20,347 nucleotides of DNA, from the NCBI GenBank assembly GCA_022508735.1, contig JAFLUQ010000028.1, positions 1 to 20,347 of the forward strand. The letters run 5' to 3'. Positions within the stretch are counted from its first letter, which is position 1. Every line of letters begins with the position of its first letter. This stretch comes from Oscillospiraceae bacterium. Its GTDB lineage: Bacteria > Bacillota > Clostridia > UMGS1883. Below are positions 1 to 8,325 of the stretch, piece by piece. The notes under the pieces were generated by a model, which had not been told where the DNA came from, searched no databases, and worked only from the letters and a program-made list of their open reading frames with translations. A program made the position numbers and the translations under genes.

Positions 1-207
1 TCGGTAAAGCGGATATATGAGGTGAAGATCACCATACATGAGGGCCGCAACCGCCAGATACGCAAAATGCTTGAGGCTGTGGGCGTAGAGGTGCTTGCCC
101 TTAAGCGCATAGCCGTTGGCGGCGTGACGCTCGGCAATTTGCCGGAGGGCAAATGGAGACACCTGAAACAGGTGGAAGTGGACAAGCTGAGAGGTAAAAA
201 GAAATGA
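1..207 (+). CDS. RsuA/RluB-family pseudouridine synthase, C-terminal part
   Basis: The frame is open from base 1, so the 5' part lies outside the window; the visible part is 68 codons. The segment EGRNRQIRKMLEA followed by VLALKRIAVGGV and a basic lysine-rich tail is the typical C-terminal end of RsuA/RluB/RluE-type enzymes, which convert uridine to pseudouridine in rRNA. The catalytic aspartate lies upstream and is not visible. The conserved RNRQIRKM stretch contributes to RNA binding in this family. The stop codon overlaps the start of the next gene (TGA at 205-207, ATG at 204), implying translational coupling. RluB-type 23S rRNA synthase is the likeliest assignment, but the exact subfamily cannot be fixed from this fragment. 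Confidence 0.85.
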   Translation, partial: SVKRIYEVKITIHEGRNRQIRKMLEAVGVEVLALKRIAVGGVTLGNLPEGKWRHLKQVEVDKLRGKKK

Positions 208-542
208 TAAAAGTAGTAATTATCAGCGAAAAAGCTGTTATAGAATCAATTCACCCAAATCCCGAGCCGGAGCTTCGCATCGCATGGGCGCAGGAAGGCC
301 CCGAAAGTCGCGGCTACGCGGCCTTTAAAGAGAACGGTGAGCTGCTCTACGCCGTGGATAAGGACAATATCTTTGAACTCCTTGTCCGCGCGGAGCTGAA
401 CCATTTGCGGTTGGGCGGTGTGGAAACCGCTTACTGCAGTAATGAGGCCATGTTCCCGGGGCTTTATATGCTTGGCTTTAAGGATAACGGCGATAAAGTC
501 GAAACTAACGTTGAGGAGTTTTTTGCCCGGGGCTGTCACTGA
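204..542 (+). CDS. Small conserved hypothetical protein (112 aa)
   Basis: This 112-residue protein overlaps the end of the pseudouridine synthase gene by 4 bp, so it is probably translated by coupling; the upstream bases contain AGAGG. It has no signal peptide or membrane segment and is mixed alpha/beta by composition, with a central FELLVRAELNHLRLGG helix-like stretch followed by YCSNEAMFPGLYMLGF. That pattern faintly recalls the second half of GNAT acetyltransferase-like folds, but I see no convincing acetyl-CoA loop (R/Q-x-x-G-x-G/A), so I do not assign a function. A terminator-like hairpin follows directly, suggesting that it closes an operon with the synthase. The coding assignment is supported by codon use and tight spacing. 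Confidence 0.7.
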   Translation: MIKVVIISEKAVIESIHPNPEPELRIAWAQEGPESRGYAAFKENGELLYAVDKDNIFELLVRAELNHLRLGGVETAYCSNEAMFPGLYMLGFKDNGDKVETNVEEFFARGCH

Positions 543-555
543 TAAATGATGCTAT

Positions 556-579
556 GGGCGGGTTGTTCCCGCTCTTTTA
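556..579 (+). terminator. Rho-independent terminator after the 112-aa gene
   Basis: A 7-bp stem (GGGCGGG with CCCGCTC, one G-T wobble) around a TTGTT loop is followed by TTTT. It lies 14 bases after the stop codon and just before the ribosome binding site of the next gene. Confidence 0.6.
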
Positions 580-600
580 GCTTAAAGGGAGGAATAAGAT

Positions 601-1479
601 ATGTATGAACTGATACAGATTTCGGACAAAAGCTACTACATTCAAAGCCCCGCTAAAATCGGGCTCGTGCGGCTCAATGATACCGACGTCTGCCTGATAG
701 ACAGCGGCAATGACAAAGACGCCGGGCGAAAGGTGCGCCAGATACTTGACGCTAACGGCTGGCGGCTGACTGCGATCTATAACACCCATTCCAACGCCGA
801 CCATATCGGCGGAAATAAATACTTACAGGGGCAGACCGGCTGCAAGATCTATGCCAAGGGTATAGACTGCGACTTTACGAGACACCCGATCCTTGAACCG
901 GCGTTTCTCTACGGCGGCTACCCTGTTAAGGAGCTTCGGCACAAATTTCTGTTGGCTCAGGAGAGCGATGCCGAATACCTGACAAAAGAGGTCATGCCCG
1001 AGGGCTTTGAGGTAATTGATCTGCCGGGTCACTTTTTCGATATGGTGGGCTTTCGCACGCCGGACGATGTGGTCTACCTTGCAGACTGCCTGTCAAGCAA
1101 AGACACGCTCAGCAAGTATCAGATAGGCTTCATTTACGATGTGGCAGCCTATATTGAGACCCTTGAAAAAGTCAAGACTATGAAGGCGAAGATGTTTGTT
1201 CCCGCTCATGCCGCTGCCACGGAGGATATATCAGAGCTTGCGCAGTATAACATTGATAAGGTGCGGGAGATAGCGGAGAAGATCGTTGACCTGTGTAAGG
1301 AGCCCTTGTGCTTTGAGGTGATACTGCAGCGTTTGTTCGAGGAATACGGACTCGCAATGAACTTTGAGCAGTACGTCCTCGTGGGCAGTACGGTGCGCTC
1401 TTATCTTGCATGGCTAAAGGACAGCGGCAGATTAAACGCAAAATTTGAAAATAACTTATTGCTTTGGGAGGCAATATGA
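601..1479 (+). CDS. MBL-fold metallo-hydrolase (292 aa)
   Basis: This is a metallo-beta-lactamase-fold hydrolase, probably cytoplasmic because there is no signal peptide. The metal-binding motif is T-H63-S-N65-A-D67-H68-IGGN. The usual HxHxDH motif thus has asparagine at the second histidine, a variant I recognise from a clostridial subgroup. Further ligands are visible as H144 (LPGHFFDMVGF), D162 (YLADCLSS) and H203 (VPAHAAA). The C-terminal 70 residues form a helical, winged-helix-like extension. The start ATG at 601 is preceded by GGGAGG. The gene overlaps the next one by 4 bp (ATGA), so the MBL and HAD hydrolases are probably co-expressed. The substrate is unknown; the family includes thiolesterases, lactonases and phosphodiesterases. 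Confidence 0.88.
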   Translation: MYELIQISDKSYYIQSPAKIGLVRLNDTDVCLIDSGNDKDAGRKVRQILDANGWRLTAIYNTHSNADHIGGNKYLQGQTGCKIYAKGIDCDFTRHPILEPAFLYGGYPVKELRHKFLLAQESDAEYLTKEVMPEGFEVIDLPGHFFDMVGFRTPDDVVYLADCLSSKDTLSKYQIGFIYDVAAYIETLEKVKTMKAKMFVPAHAAATEDISELAQYNIDKVREIAEKIVDLCKEPLCFEVILQRLFEEYGLAMNFEQYVLVGSTVRSYLAWLKDSGRLNAKFENNLLLWEAI

Positions 1480-2117
1480 AATACATTCTTTTTGATCTTG
1501 ACGGAACCCTCACCGATCCAAAGGAGGGCATTATAAAAAGCGTGCAGTACGCTCTCAAGGCTTATGGAAAAAGTGCGTCCGACGAAGAGCTGATGCGCTT
1601 TATCGGGCCTCCGCTTATGGAATCATTTTCTATCCTCTTAGGAGTGGATGAGGCCGAGGCGGCGAGAGCGGTAGAGATTTACCGTGAGTACTTTGCGCCA
1701 ACGGGCATTTTCCAGAATCGGGCCTATGACGGCGCAGTGGATATGCTTAAGTCTCTGACGGACAGCGGCAAAACACTGGCGCTGTCCACCAGTAAGCCGC
1801 AGGTTTTTGCCGAGCAAATAATAAAAAGATACGGCATGGAGCCGTATCTTTCAGCAGCCGTCGGCAGTGAGCTGGACGGCCATCGCACAAAAAAGAGCGA
1901 AGTAATATTGGAAACTCTGCGCCTCCTCGGTGCGGATAAGGCCGACGCTGTTATGGTCGGCGACCGCGAGCACGATATTATTGGTGCTCATGAGGCCGGA
2001 ATAAAGGCCATCGGTGTCCGCTTCGGCTATGCCTCTGAGGGCGAGCTTGAAGCTGCCGGCGCAGACTGGGTAGTAGAGACGATTCCCGAATTGACAGAGC
2101 TTTTGCTCAGTCTTTGA
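1476..2117 (+). CDS. HAD-superfamily phosphatase, phosphoglycolate phosphatase-like (213 aa)
   Basis: All four HAD motifs are present: motif I FDLDGTLTDP at the N-terminus (nucleophile D7, acid/base D9), motif II LSTSKP, a motif III lysine in RTKKSEVI, and motif IV GDREHDIIGAHEAGI. The helical cap after motif I (about residues 15-80) places it in the PGP/Gph-like subfamily IA, which hydrolyses small phosphate monoesters in the cytoplasm. I chose ATG 1476 rather than an in-frame TTG at 1464 because MKYILFDLDGT is the usual N-terminus and GGGAGG precedes it. It overlaps the MBL gene by 4 bp upstream. Its 3' end overlaps the convergent YihY gene by 11 bp. The substrate cannot be deduced. Confidence 0.9.
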   Translation: MKYILFDLDGTLTDPKEGIIKSVQYALKAYGKSASDEELMRFIGPPLMESFSILLGVDEAEAARAVEIYREYFAPTGIFQNRAYDGAVDMLKSLTDSGKTLALSTSKPQVFAEQIIKRYGMEPYLSAAVGSELDGHRTKKSEVILETLRLLGADKADAVMVGDREHDIIGAHEAGIKAIGVRFGYASEGELEAAGADWVVETIPELTELLLSL

Positions 2118-2967
2118 TCTGCTTCATAAGAGAGCGCACGGCCCGCCTTGGGTGACCGCCCAGAAAGCCGTTGATCTCAGCTCCGAGAAACAGTATGTAA
2201 AAGCAGACATACATCCACAGCAGGAAGAAGATCACCAGCGTAATGCTGCCGTACACGCTGAAATTGGTTATATTGTTGATATAAAACGAATACAGGTAAG
2301 AAAAGCCCGCCCAGCCCGCGGCCGCAAGAAACGCGCCCGGAAGCTCTTTCAGAAAGCGGCTTTTTCTTTTTGGGGCAAAAAGATATATAAGGTCAAAAAT
2401 CACCGTCAGCACGCAAATGCCGCACAGCCACCTCAGCCCTGTTGAGAGCAGGGAAACCAGCGGTCTCAATGGGAGGTGGGGCAGATGCTCCTTTATCTCG
2501 CGCAGCATAACGCCGCCGAACACGAACAGACCCAGCGACATGATTATTACCAACAGCAGCCCCAGCATGCAGAATATGGACTTAATGCGCATGCCAAGCC
2601 AGCTGCTTTCCTCGCTGTCGGTTATGCGGTGAAGGCCGCGGATCACAGCGTTCATGCCCGTAGAGGCCGACCAGACGGTAGTCACGGCGGTTACAGAAAT
2701 GAGCGCCGGAGTGCCATTGTGATATATTTCGTCTATCGTCGGCACAACAAACTCGGTTATGCCGTTCGGCAGCACGGCCTTTGCGGCGGCAATAAGATCC
2801 TCCATGTTGAAAGGAAAAAACTGCAGCAGTGCCAAGAGCAGCATTATAAACGGAAAAAGCGACACAAAAAGAAAGAAGGAGGCCTGAGCGGAGAACGCGC
2901 CGAGGCAGTCGTCAGACAGTTTTTTTCCGGCGCTGATCAGCCGGGCGGCTATCGGAAAAAGTTTCAT
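2107..2967 (-). CDS. YihY/virulence factor BrkB-family membrane protein (286 aa)
   Basis: An integral inner-membrane protein with about six hydrophobic segments, starting near residue 26 (ASFFLFVSLFPFIMLLLALLQFF) and ending with VIFFLLWMYVCFYILFLGAEINGFL. The early FPF motif, the central TVWSASTGMNAVIRGLHRI and the final LGAEIN are hallmarks of the YihY/BrkB family (formerly misnamed RNase BN). The biochemical role is not established; transport has been suggested. The length is typical. GGAGAG lies upstream of ATG 2967. The gene has its own divergent promoter shared with the glyA intergenic region, and its 3' end overlaps the HAD gene tail to tail by 11 bp. Confidence 0.92.
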   Translation of the reverse strand: MKLFPIAARLISAGKKLSDDCLGAFSAQASFFLFVSLFPFIMLLLALLQFFPFNMEDLIAAAKAVLPNGITEFVVPTIDEIYHNGTPALISVTAVTTVWSASTGMNAVIRGLHRITDSEESSWLGMRIKSIFCMLGLLLVIIMSLGLFVFGGVMLREIKEHLPHLPLRPLVSLLSTGLRWLCGICVLTVIFDLIYLFAPKRKSRFLKELPGAFLAAAGWAGFSYLYSFYINNITNFSVYGSITLVIFFLLWMYVCFYILFLGAEINGFLGGHPRRAVRSLMKQIKD

Positions 2968-3040
2968 TGATAAGCTCTCCTTTACGTCGGACAGAGGTGA
3001 CCGTACGTCACAGTGTATACGAGCCCCCTCAGCCTAATAT

Positions 3041-3069
3041 ATTATAGCAGACAAAGTCAAATATTTCAA
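3041..3069 (-). promoter_or_regulatory. Sigma-A promoter of the YihY gene
   Basis: Read on the minus strand: TTGAAA (3064-3069), 17-bp spacer, TATAAT (3041-3046), with TGC directly before the -10 (extended -10). It directs transcription toward the gene ending at 2967, giving a leader of about 65 nt. Confidence 0.75.
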
Positions 3070-3114
3070 TAGTATTTTAAAATTGTAAAACTTTTATTTT
3101 CGACAAAATAACTC

Positions 3115-3143
3115 TTGAAGAATTATATATGTTATGCTATAAT
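3115..3143 (+). promoter_or_regulatory. Sigma-A promoter of glyA
   Basis: TTGAAG (3115-3120), 17-bp spacer, TATAAT (3138-3143), with TGC immediately before the -10 (extended -10). The predicted start near 3150 leaves a leader of about 37 nt, without obvious riboswitch structure, before the glyA ribosome binding site GGAGGT at 3175-3180. Confidence 0.78.
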
Positions 3144-3186
3144 AAACTTGTATAATGCCGAAAATCTATCATATGGAGGTAAAAAT

Positions 3187-4425
3187 ATGTATAAGTGTGA
3201 TAAAGTAAAGGCCTTTGACCCTGAAGTGGCTCAGGCTATGGAAAATGAGCTGGGTCGCCAGAGGAGCAAGATCGAGCTCATCGCAAGTGAAAATTTTGTC
3301 AGTGAAGCCGTTATGGAGGCCATGGGTTCTCCGCTGACCAATAAGTATGCCGAAGGATACCCCGGCAAGCGCTACTACGGCGGCTGTGAGTATGTAGACG
3401 TGGTTGAGAACCTGGCCATCGAGCGCGCCAAGCAGCTTTTTGGCGCAGAGGCCGCAAACGTTCAGCCCCACAGCGGCGCGCAGGCCAATATGGCGGTGTT
3501 CTTCGCCTGCCTTGAGCCCGGCGACACAGTTCTGTCCATGAGCCTTGCCCATGGCGGGCATTTGTCTCACGGCAGTCCGGTCAATATGAGCGGCAAATAT
3601 TTTAACATCGTGCCCTACGGCGTGAGCGAGGGTGAACAGACCATAGATTACGAAGAGGTTCGCCGTCTGGCCTTGGAGTGCAAGCCTAAGCTTATACTTG
3701 CCGGTGCGTCAGCCTACCCCAGAGAGATAGATTTCGCCCGCTTCGGCGAGATAGCGAAAGAGGTAGGGGCATATTTCCTTGTGGATATGGCCCACATCGC
3801 CGGCCTTGTAGCCGCCGGGCTGCACCAGAATCCTGTGCCCTACGCCGACTTTGTGACTACTACTACCCATAAGACCCTCCGCGGGCCGCGCGGCGGCCTT
3901 ATCCTCTGCAAAGAGGAGCACATCAAGATGATAAATAAGGCCATATTCCCCGGAATTCAGGGCGGCCCGCTCATGCACACCATTGCTGCAAAGGCTGTGT
4001 GCTTTAAGGAGGCACTTTCGCCTGAATTCAAGGAATATCAGCTGAGAATAAAGAAGAACGCCGCGGCGCTGGCCGGAGCCCTTTCGGAGCGCGGTTTTGA
4101 TCTCGTCAGCGGCGGCACTGACAACCATCTCATGCTTCTCGATCTGCGCAGCTTTGATATCACCGGTAAAGAAGCCGAGCACAGGCTTGATGAGGTGGGC
4201 ATAACCGTCAATAAGAATGCAATTCCCTTTGATCCACAGAGTCCGTTTATCACCAGCGGCGTGCGCATAGGTACGCCTGCAGTGACCACCCGCGGCATGG
4301 TAGAGGCGGATATGGTAGAAATAGCTGAGCTGATCCGCATGACTCTGACTGACTTCGACGCGAACGCTGATGAAGTACGTGTAAGAGTTAAGGCTCTCTG
4401 CGAGAAGTATCCGCTTTATGAGTAA
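3187..4425 (+). CDS. glyA: Serine hydroxymethyltransferase (412 aa)
   Basis: This PLP enzyme interconverts serine and glycine with transfer of a one-carbon unit to tetrahydrofolate, in the cytoplasm. Diagnostic segments: IELIASENFVS near residue 30, TNKYAEGYPGKRYYGG, the PLP-binding SGAQAN, DMAHIAGLVAAG, and the Schiff-base lysine K229 in TTTTHKTLRGPRGG. Full length for the family. ATG 3187 is chosen over an upstream in-frame codon at 3115 because that codon lies at the -35 box of the promoter, and GGAGGT sits 6 bases before 3187. The gene ends with an 8-bp overlap into rarA, so the two are co-transcribed. Confidence 0.97.
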   Translation: MYKCDKVKAFDPEVAQAMENELGRQRSKIELIASENFVSEAVMEAMGSPLTNKYAEGYPGKRYYGGCEYVDVVENLAIERAKQLFGAEAANVQPHSGAQANMAVFFACLEPGDTVLSMSLAHGGHLSHGSPVNMSGKYFNIVPYGVSEGEQTIDYEEVRRLALECKPKLILAGASAYPREIDFARFGEIAKEVGAYFLVDMAHIAGLVAAGLHQNPVPYADFVTTTTHKTLRGPRGGLILCKEEHIKMINKAIFPGIQGGPLMHTIAAKAVCFKEALSPEFKEYQLRIKKNAAALAGALSERGFDLVSGGTDNHLMLLDLRSFDITGKEAEHRLDEVGITVNKNAIPFDPQSPFITSGVRIGTPAVTTRGMVEADMVEIAELIRMTLTDFDANADEVRVRVKALCEKYPLYE

Positions 4426-5695
4426 TATATCGCCGCTTGCGGACCGTATCCGCCCGCAAACTCTTGATGATGTTGTAGGGCAGAGGCATATTCTCGGTGA
4501 GGGAAAGGTGCTGCGCCGTATAATCGAAAGCGGAAATATCCCTAACATGATATTTTACGGCCCCAGCGGAACAGGCAAGACAACTGTGGCGAATATCGCC
4601 GCCCGACGGGCCGGGAAGCGGCTGTATAAGCTCAACGCCACCACGGCCTCAGTGTCCGACATAAGAAATATGCTGGCGGAGGCCAATGGGATCATGGGCG
4701 CAGGCGGGGTAGTGCTTTATCTGGACGAAATACAAAATTTTAACAAGAAACAGCAACAATCGCTGTTGGAATGTATTGAGGACGGGCGGGTGACGCTCAT
4801 TGCCTCAACTACGGAAAATCCGTACTTTTATATATATAACGCTATTCTTTCCCGAAGCACGGTATTTGAGTTTAAAGAGGTTTCGACAGACGACATTTTA
4901 AAAGCCGTGGAAAGGGGAACGGATAAGCTCGCCGAAAATTATGATCTGCGGCTGGAGATAGAAGCGGCGGAGCATTTGGCTGCCTGTTCCGCGGGAGACG
5001 TGAGAAAGGCGCTGACCTCTCTTGAGGTGGCGCTCATGTCGGTGGAGCCCGATGAGAACGGCAAAATCGTCATAGATATGGCGGCGGCCGAGGCGGTGAC
5101 CTCAAAAAAAGCCTTTCGCCACGATAGGAACGGTGACAGCCACTACGATGTGCTGAGCGCTTTTCAGAAGTCCGTCCGCGGCAGTGACCCTGACGCGGCC
5201 CTGCACTATCTGGCAAGATTGGTGGCGGCGGGAGACCTTCAATCGATCTGTCGGCGGATATTGGTCATGGCAGCTGAGGATATAGGCCTCGCATATCCGA
5301 ATGCCATCGTCATAACCAAAGCCTGTGTAGACAGCGCCCTGCAGCTGGGTTTCCCGGAGGCGCAGATACCACTGGCCGAGGCAGTGATAATGCTTGCTAC
5401 TTTGCCAAAGAGCAATAGTGCGGTGGAGGGCATAGGCGCGGCGCTTGCTGATGTGCAAAACGGAAGAACAGGCGATGTGCCGCTGCACCTTAAGGATACT
5501 CACTATCAGGGGGCGGAGAAGCTTGGCCGTGGAGGGTATAAATATCCTCACAACTATCCGAACAATTACGTCCGGCAACAATATCTTCCCGATGAGATAA
5601 AGGGTAAAACCTACTACGTTCCGGGTAATAACAAGCTGGAGCAGAATACGCGCGCTTATTGGGAAAAAATAAAAGGTGAAGGAGATAAGCAGTAA
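4418..5695 (+). CDS. rarA: Replication-associated recombination protein A, AAA+ ATPase (425 aa)
   Basis: A clamp-loader-like AAA+ ATPase of the RarA/MgsA/WRNIP1 family that acts at stalled replication forks. Walker A is GPSGTGKTT (residues 48-56) and Walker B is VLYLDEIQNF (about 99-107). Sensor 1 is ASTTENPYF. The C-terminal part has the family's SDPDAALHYLARLVAAGD, AAEDIGLAYPNA and YKYPHNYPNNYVRQQYLP signatures. Length is normal. ATG 4418 overlaps the end of glyA by 8 bp and gives the family N-terminus PLADRIRPQTLDDVVGQ. The stop codon is directly followed by the ATG of the next gene, so the operon continues. Confidence 0.95.
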   Translation: MSNISPLADRIRPQTLDDVVGQRHILGEGKVLRRIIESGNIPNMIFYGPSGTGKTTVANIAARRAGKRLYKLNATTASVSDIRNMLAEANGIMGAGGVVLYLDEIQNFNKKQQQSLLECIEDGRVTLIASTTENPYFYIYNAILSRSTVFEFKEVSTDDILKAVERGTDKLAENYDLRLEIEAAEHLAACSAGDVRKALTSLEVALMSVEPDENGKIVIDMAAAEAVTSKKAFRHDRNGDSHYDVLSAFQKSVRGSDPDAALHYLARLVAAGDLQSICRRILVMAAEDIGLAYPNAIVITKACVDSALQLGFPEAQIPLAEAVIMLATLPKSNSAVEGIGAALADVQNGRTGDVPLHLKDTHYQGAEKLGRGGYKYPHNYPNNYVRQQYLPDEIKGKTYYVPGNNKLEQNTRAYWEKIKGEGDKQ

Positions 5696-7756
5696 ATGTT
5701 GGAAATAGCAGTTTTAGTTCTTGTAGTGCTACTGGTGCTTTTCGGCATCTGTGCTTTTTTGACCATCAGAAGTCTGAGAGATGAAGATGATTACGACGAT
5801 GAGCCAGAGGCATTTGAATCTGATGAAGATACGCCAGAGAAACCTAAGCGGGCGAAAAAGCCTAAAAAAGAGCCCGAAATAGCGGCAGAAAAGGCACCTG
5901 AGGAGCCGGTTAAGGTGAATGCCGATCCTAAGGCAAAAACTGAAAAGAAGCCGGAATCGAAACCGGAATCAAAGCCGGAAAAAGTGGAAGCTAAGCTTAA
6001 AAGTCCGATGCCTGTTAACGAGACTCCGGCGGGCGATTCCGGTGAGACACGCCGTATTGTGCTTCCCTCTGAAAAGCCTGCGGCAGTTAAAGATGATGAT
6101 AAATTCAGAACCAGAGTAGTGACTAAAGAGGAAATGGCCCAGATAAAGGCCGCTGCTACAGAAGCAGAGGCTCCTGCCGTGAAGAATGCCGTAAAGCTTA
6201 AAGATGAACCCTTGACAGTCACCGATAATATTGAAGCAGATGAGGATGATATCGGATTTAACCCTGTGCCCTTTGTGATAGTGGGCGTGGTGTTGCTTTT
6301 GGTTTTGGCTGCTGTAGCTTTCTTAATGGTGCGCAGCAGCATGGTAAACAGTCATGATAACGGTATAGTTAACGAACCGAAAACTATAACTGCCACAGTC
6401 AGCAACATCATTCAGGAAACAGATTTTGCCGGGTCGATCGAATGTGATTTTCCTGATGTGCGTTATTTTGCCGCAGGAGGAAAAGTCAAGAGCGTGAACG
6501 TGGCCGAGGGTGACCATGTGCAGCGCGGTCAGGTGTTGTATACCATTGACAGCTCTTCACTTGAGGAGCGCATAGAACTGCTTAACCAGCGGCTTGAGAA
6601 TGCTACCGTGACAGAAGAAAAAACCGTGGAAGATAATGTGGAGATACGCGCTACTGCTGCAGGCACCATAGGTTCGTTGAATGTGTCGGAAGGAAGCAGC
6701 GTCCGTGAGGGCGACACCATAGCGTCTATGAGCTCAGTGTCTGACTACCGCGTGACGCTTGACTTTGATGCGGAGCAGACCGGAAAGATCGTTTCGGGTG
6801 ACACGGCAAAGGTGAAGTTTGCCGGCGAGACCATTGATGGTACGGTAACCGCGGTGCGTGAGACTGAGGACGACGACACATCTATTTACACCGTGACGAT
6901 ATCCTTCCGTCCGTCCACAGCGGCTATGGGCCGGGCCGGGGCTGAAATAAACGGAATTTCCGGCACAGGAAACGGTGATGTTGTGTCAGGCAGCAAAGTG
7001 ACCACTGTTATTCGTGCATCTCATAGCGGCACGGTCAGTGATATTCGCGTAAAGAATGGGGATAATGTCCGCGAGGGAGCGGTGATAGCTGTTTTATCCA
7101 CAACGGGCACCGTTACCGAGAGCCGTACTGATGAACTTGCCGCTCAGGATATAAAACTCCAGATAGAACAGCTTGAAAATGAACTTCAGAACTATACCGT
7201 AAAGGCTGAGGTCAGCGGTTATGTCCAGCATTTATACCTTAAAGAGGGCGACAATACGGCGGTAAATATGCAGGCCGCAATTGTGATTCCTGACGGCAGC
7301 CTGTATTTGAAAGTGGCTGTGGACGAAGAAAATGCCGATATGACAGTCCCTGCGACGGCCAGATTTAAGCTTGTGAAAACCAATGACGCGTCAGTCCCCG
7401 ACGAAGCATGGAAAAAGGTGAGCACATCAACTGAGTACACCGGCATCATGGACGCGGTGTCTCCGGACCCCGATAATGCAAAGAAATATAGCGGGCACAT
7501 CATTCTTGATGAACAGGTCAATCTCCGCGCGGGAATGATCGCGGCGGTCAGTGTTGTTACCTATTCTAAATACGATGCATTGCTTGTTCCGGCAAAACTT
7601 ATACATGACGGAAAGGTATCCGTATGGCGGGCGAACCGCATTGAAGAAGTTCCCGTAGTGACAGGCATAACCACTGACGACGGCTTTGTGGAGATAATAA
7701 GCGGAATAAACGGCGTTGATAAGATCGTTGTTGACGATGGCTCCGGGGAGGAATAG
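5696..7756 (+). CDS. Membrane-anchored HlyD/RND-type adaptor with tandem biotinyl-lipoyl modules (686 aa)
   Basis: A large envelope protein. Residues about 3-25 form a first membrane segment. Residues 26-185 are a highly charged Asp/Glu/Lys/Pro-rich linker that includes a short KPES tandem repeat. A second membrane segment is at about 190-212 (PVPFVIVGVVLLLVLAAVAFLMV). The outer part resembles membrane fusion proteins: three biotinyl-lipoyl-like elements (AAGGKVKSVNVAEGDHVQRG; ATAAGTIGSLNVSEGSSVREG; RASHSGTVSDIRVKNGDNVREG), a short coiled-coil stretch (DIKLQIEQLENELQNY), and a C-terminal beta domain ending VDKIVVDDGSGEE. Such proteins couple to ABC or RND pumps, but no pump gene is adjacent, so the partner is unknown. 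The ATG directly abuts the rarA stop, and AAGGAGAT precedes it. An envelope role other than efflux is possible. Confidence 0.8.
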   Translation: MLEIAVLVLVVLLVLFGICAFLTIRSLRDEDDYDDEPEAFESDEDTPEKPKRAKKPKKEPEIAAEKAPEEPVKVNADPKAKTEKKPESKPESKPEKVEAKLKSPMPVNETPAGDSGETRRIVLPSEKPAAVKDDDKFRTRVVTKEEMAQIKAAATEAEAPAVKNAVKLKDEPLTVTDNIEADEDDIGFNPVPFVIVGVVLLLVLAAVAFLMVRSSMVNSHDNGIVNEPKTITATVSNIIQETDFAGSIECDFPDVRYFAAGGKVKSVNVAEGDHVQRGQVLYTIDSSSLEERIELLNQRLENATVTEEKTVEDNVEIRATAAGTIGSLNVSEGSSVREGDTIASMSSVSDYRVTLDFDAEQTGKIVSGDTAKVKFAGETIDGTVTAVRETEDDDTSIYTVTISFRPSTAAMGRAGAEINGISGTGNGDVVSGSKVTTVIRASHSGTVSDIRVKNGDNVREGAVIAVLSTTGTVTESRTDELAAQDIKLQIEQLENELQNYTVKAEVSGYVQHLYLKEGDNTAVNMQAAIVIPDGSLYLKVAVDEENADMTVPATARFKLVKTNDASVPDEAWKKVSTSTEYTGIMDAVSPDPDNAKKYSGHIILDEQVNLRAGMIAAVSVVTYSKYDALLVPAKLIHDGKVSVWRANRIEEVPVVTGITTDDGFVEIISGINGVDKIVVDDGSGEE

Positions 7757-7759
7757 GCA

Positions 7760-8254
7760 ATGAACGAAAGGCGTGATAAGCATAACTATTATCTTGATAT
7801 AGCCACAACAGTCCTGGAGCGAGGTACCTGCATACGCCGCAAGTATGGCTCAATAATCGTCAAAAATGACGAGATAATCTCCACCGGCTATACCGGTGCT
7901 CCCAGAGGAAGAAAAAACTGTACTGATCTGGGATATTGTCGGCGTGAGCAGCTGAATATACCGAGAGGAGAGCGCTATGAGCTTTGCCGCAGCGTACACA
8001 GCGAGGCTAATGCTATAATCAGTGCTCCAAGGCGTGACATGATAGGCTCCACTTTGTATTTGGCCGGTAAAGATTGTCATACCGGCGAATTGGTGGAAAA
8101 CGCAACAAGCTGCTCCTTCTGCAAGCGTATGATAATTAACGCGGGCATAGCCAAGGTCATCGTTCGCCAGACAATGGACGAATATACGGAAATAGACGTT
8201 CAGCGGGACTGGATCGAGAACGATGACAGCCTCGGAGATAAGTTGGGTTATTGA
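7760..8254 (+). CDS. Deoxycytidylate (dCMP) deaminase-family protein (164 aa)
   Basis: A zinc-dependent cytidine-deaminase-fold enzyme, expected to convert dCMP to dUMP for thymidylate synthesis (ComEB/Dcd-like). The catalytic motif is H80-S-E82-ANAI. The second zinc motif is S-C118-SF-C121, with serine replacing the usual proline of PCxxC. The N-terminal block KYGSIIVKNDEIISTGYTGAPRG and the cysteines around NCTDLGYCRRE (possible second zinc site) fit dCMP deaminases rather than guanine or tRNA deaminases. ATG 7760 lies 3 bases after the previous stop, so it belongs to the glyA-rarA operon by position. Membership in the family is secure; the exact substrate is inferred. Confidence 0.9.
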   Translation: MNERRDKHNYYLDIATTVLERGTCIRRKYGSIIVKNDEIISTGYTGAPRGRKNCTDLGYCRREQLNIPRGERYELCRSVHSEANAIISAPRRDMIGSTLYLAGKDCHTGELVENATSCSFCKRMIINAGIAKVIVRQTMDEYTEIDVQRDWIENDDSLGDKLGY

Positions 8255-8325
8255 TATATTAGAAATGACAGCGTCTGTTGAACACACTGTGAGATAATAA
8301 AAAGACTATTTTACGGAGGGTTTTT

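Noticed and set aside
2476..2970. Plus-strand 164-codon frame opposite the YihY gene
   Set aside because: It is a shadow of a well-supported membrane protein gene, with low-complexity His/Gln/Arg composition.
5938..5985. Short tandem repeat of a KPES-coding unit, considered as a CRISPR-like or phase-variable repeat
   Set aside because: Only about three units that differ at third codon positions, and in frame; simply a low-complexity protein linker.
5791..6342. Minus-strand 183-codon Ser/Phe-rich frame opposite the adaptor gene
   Set aside because: It mirrors the Lys/Glu-rich linker of the real gene and has no ribosome binding site.
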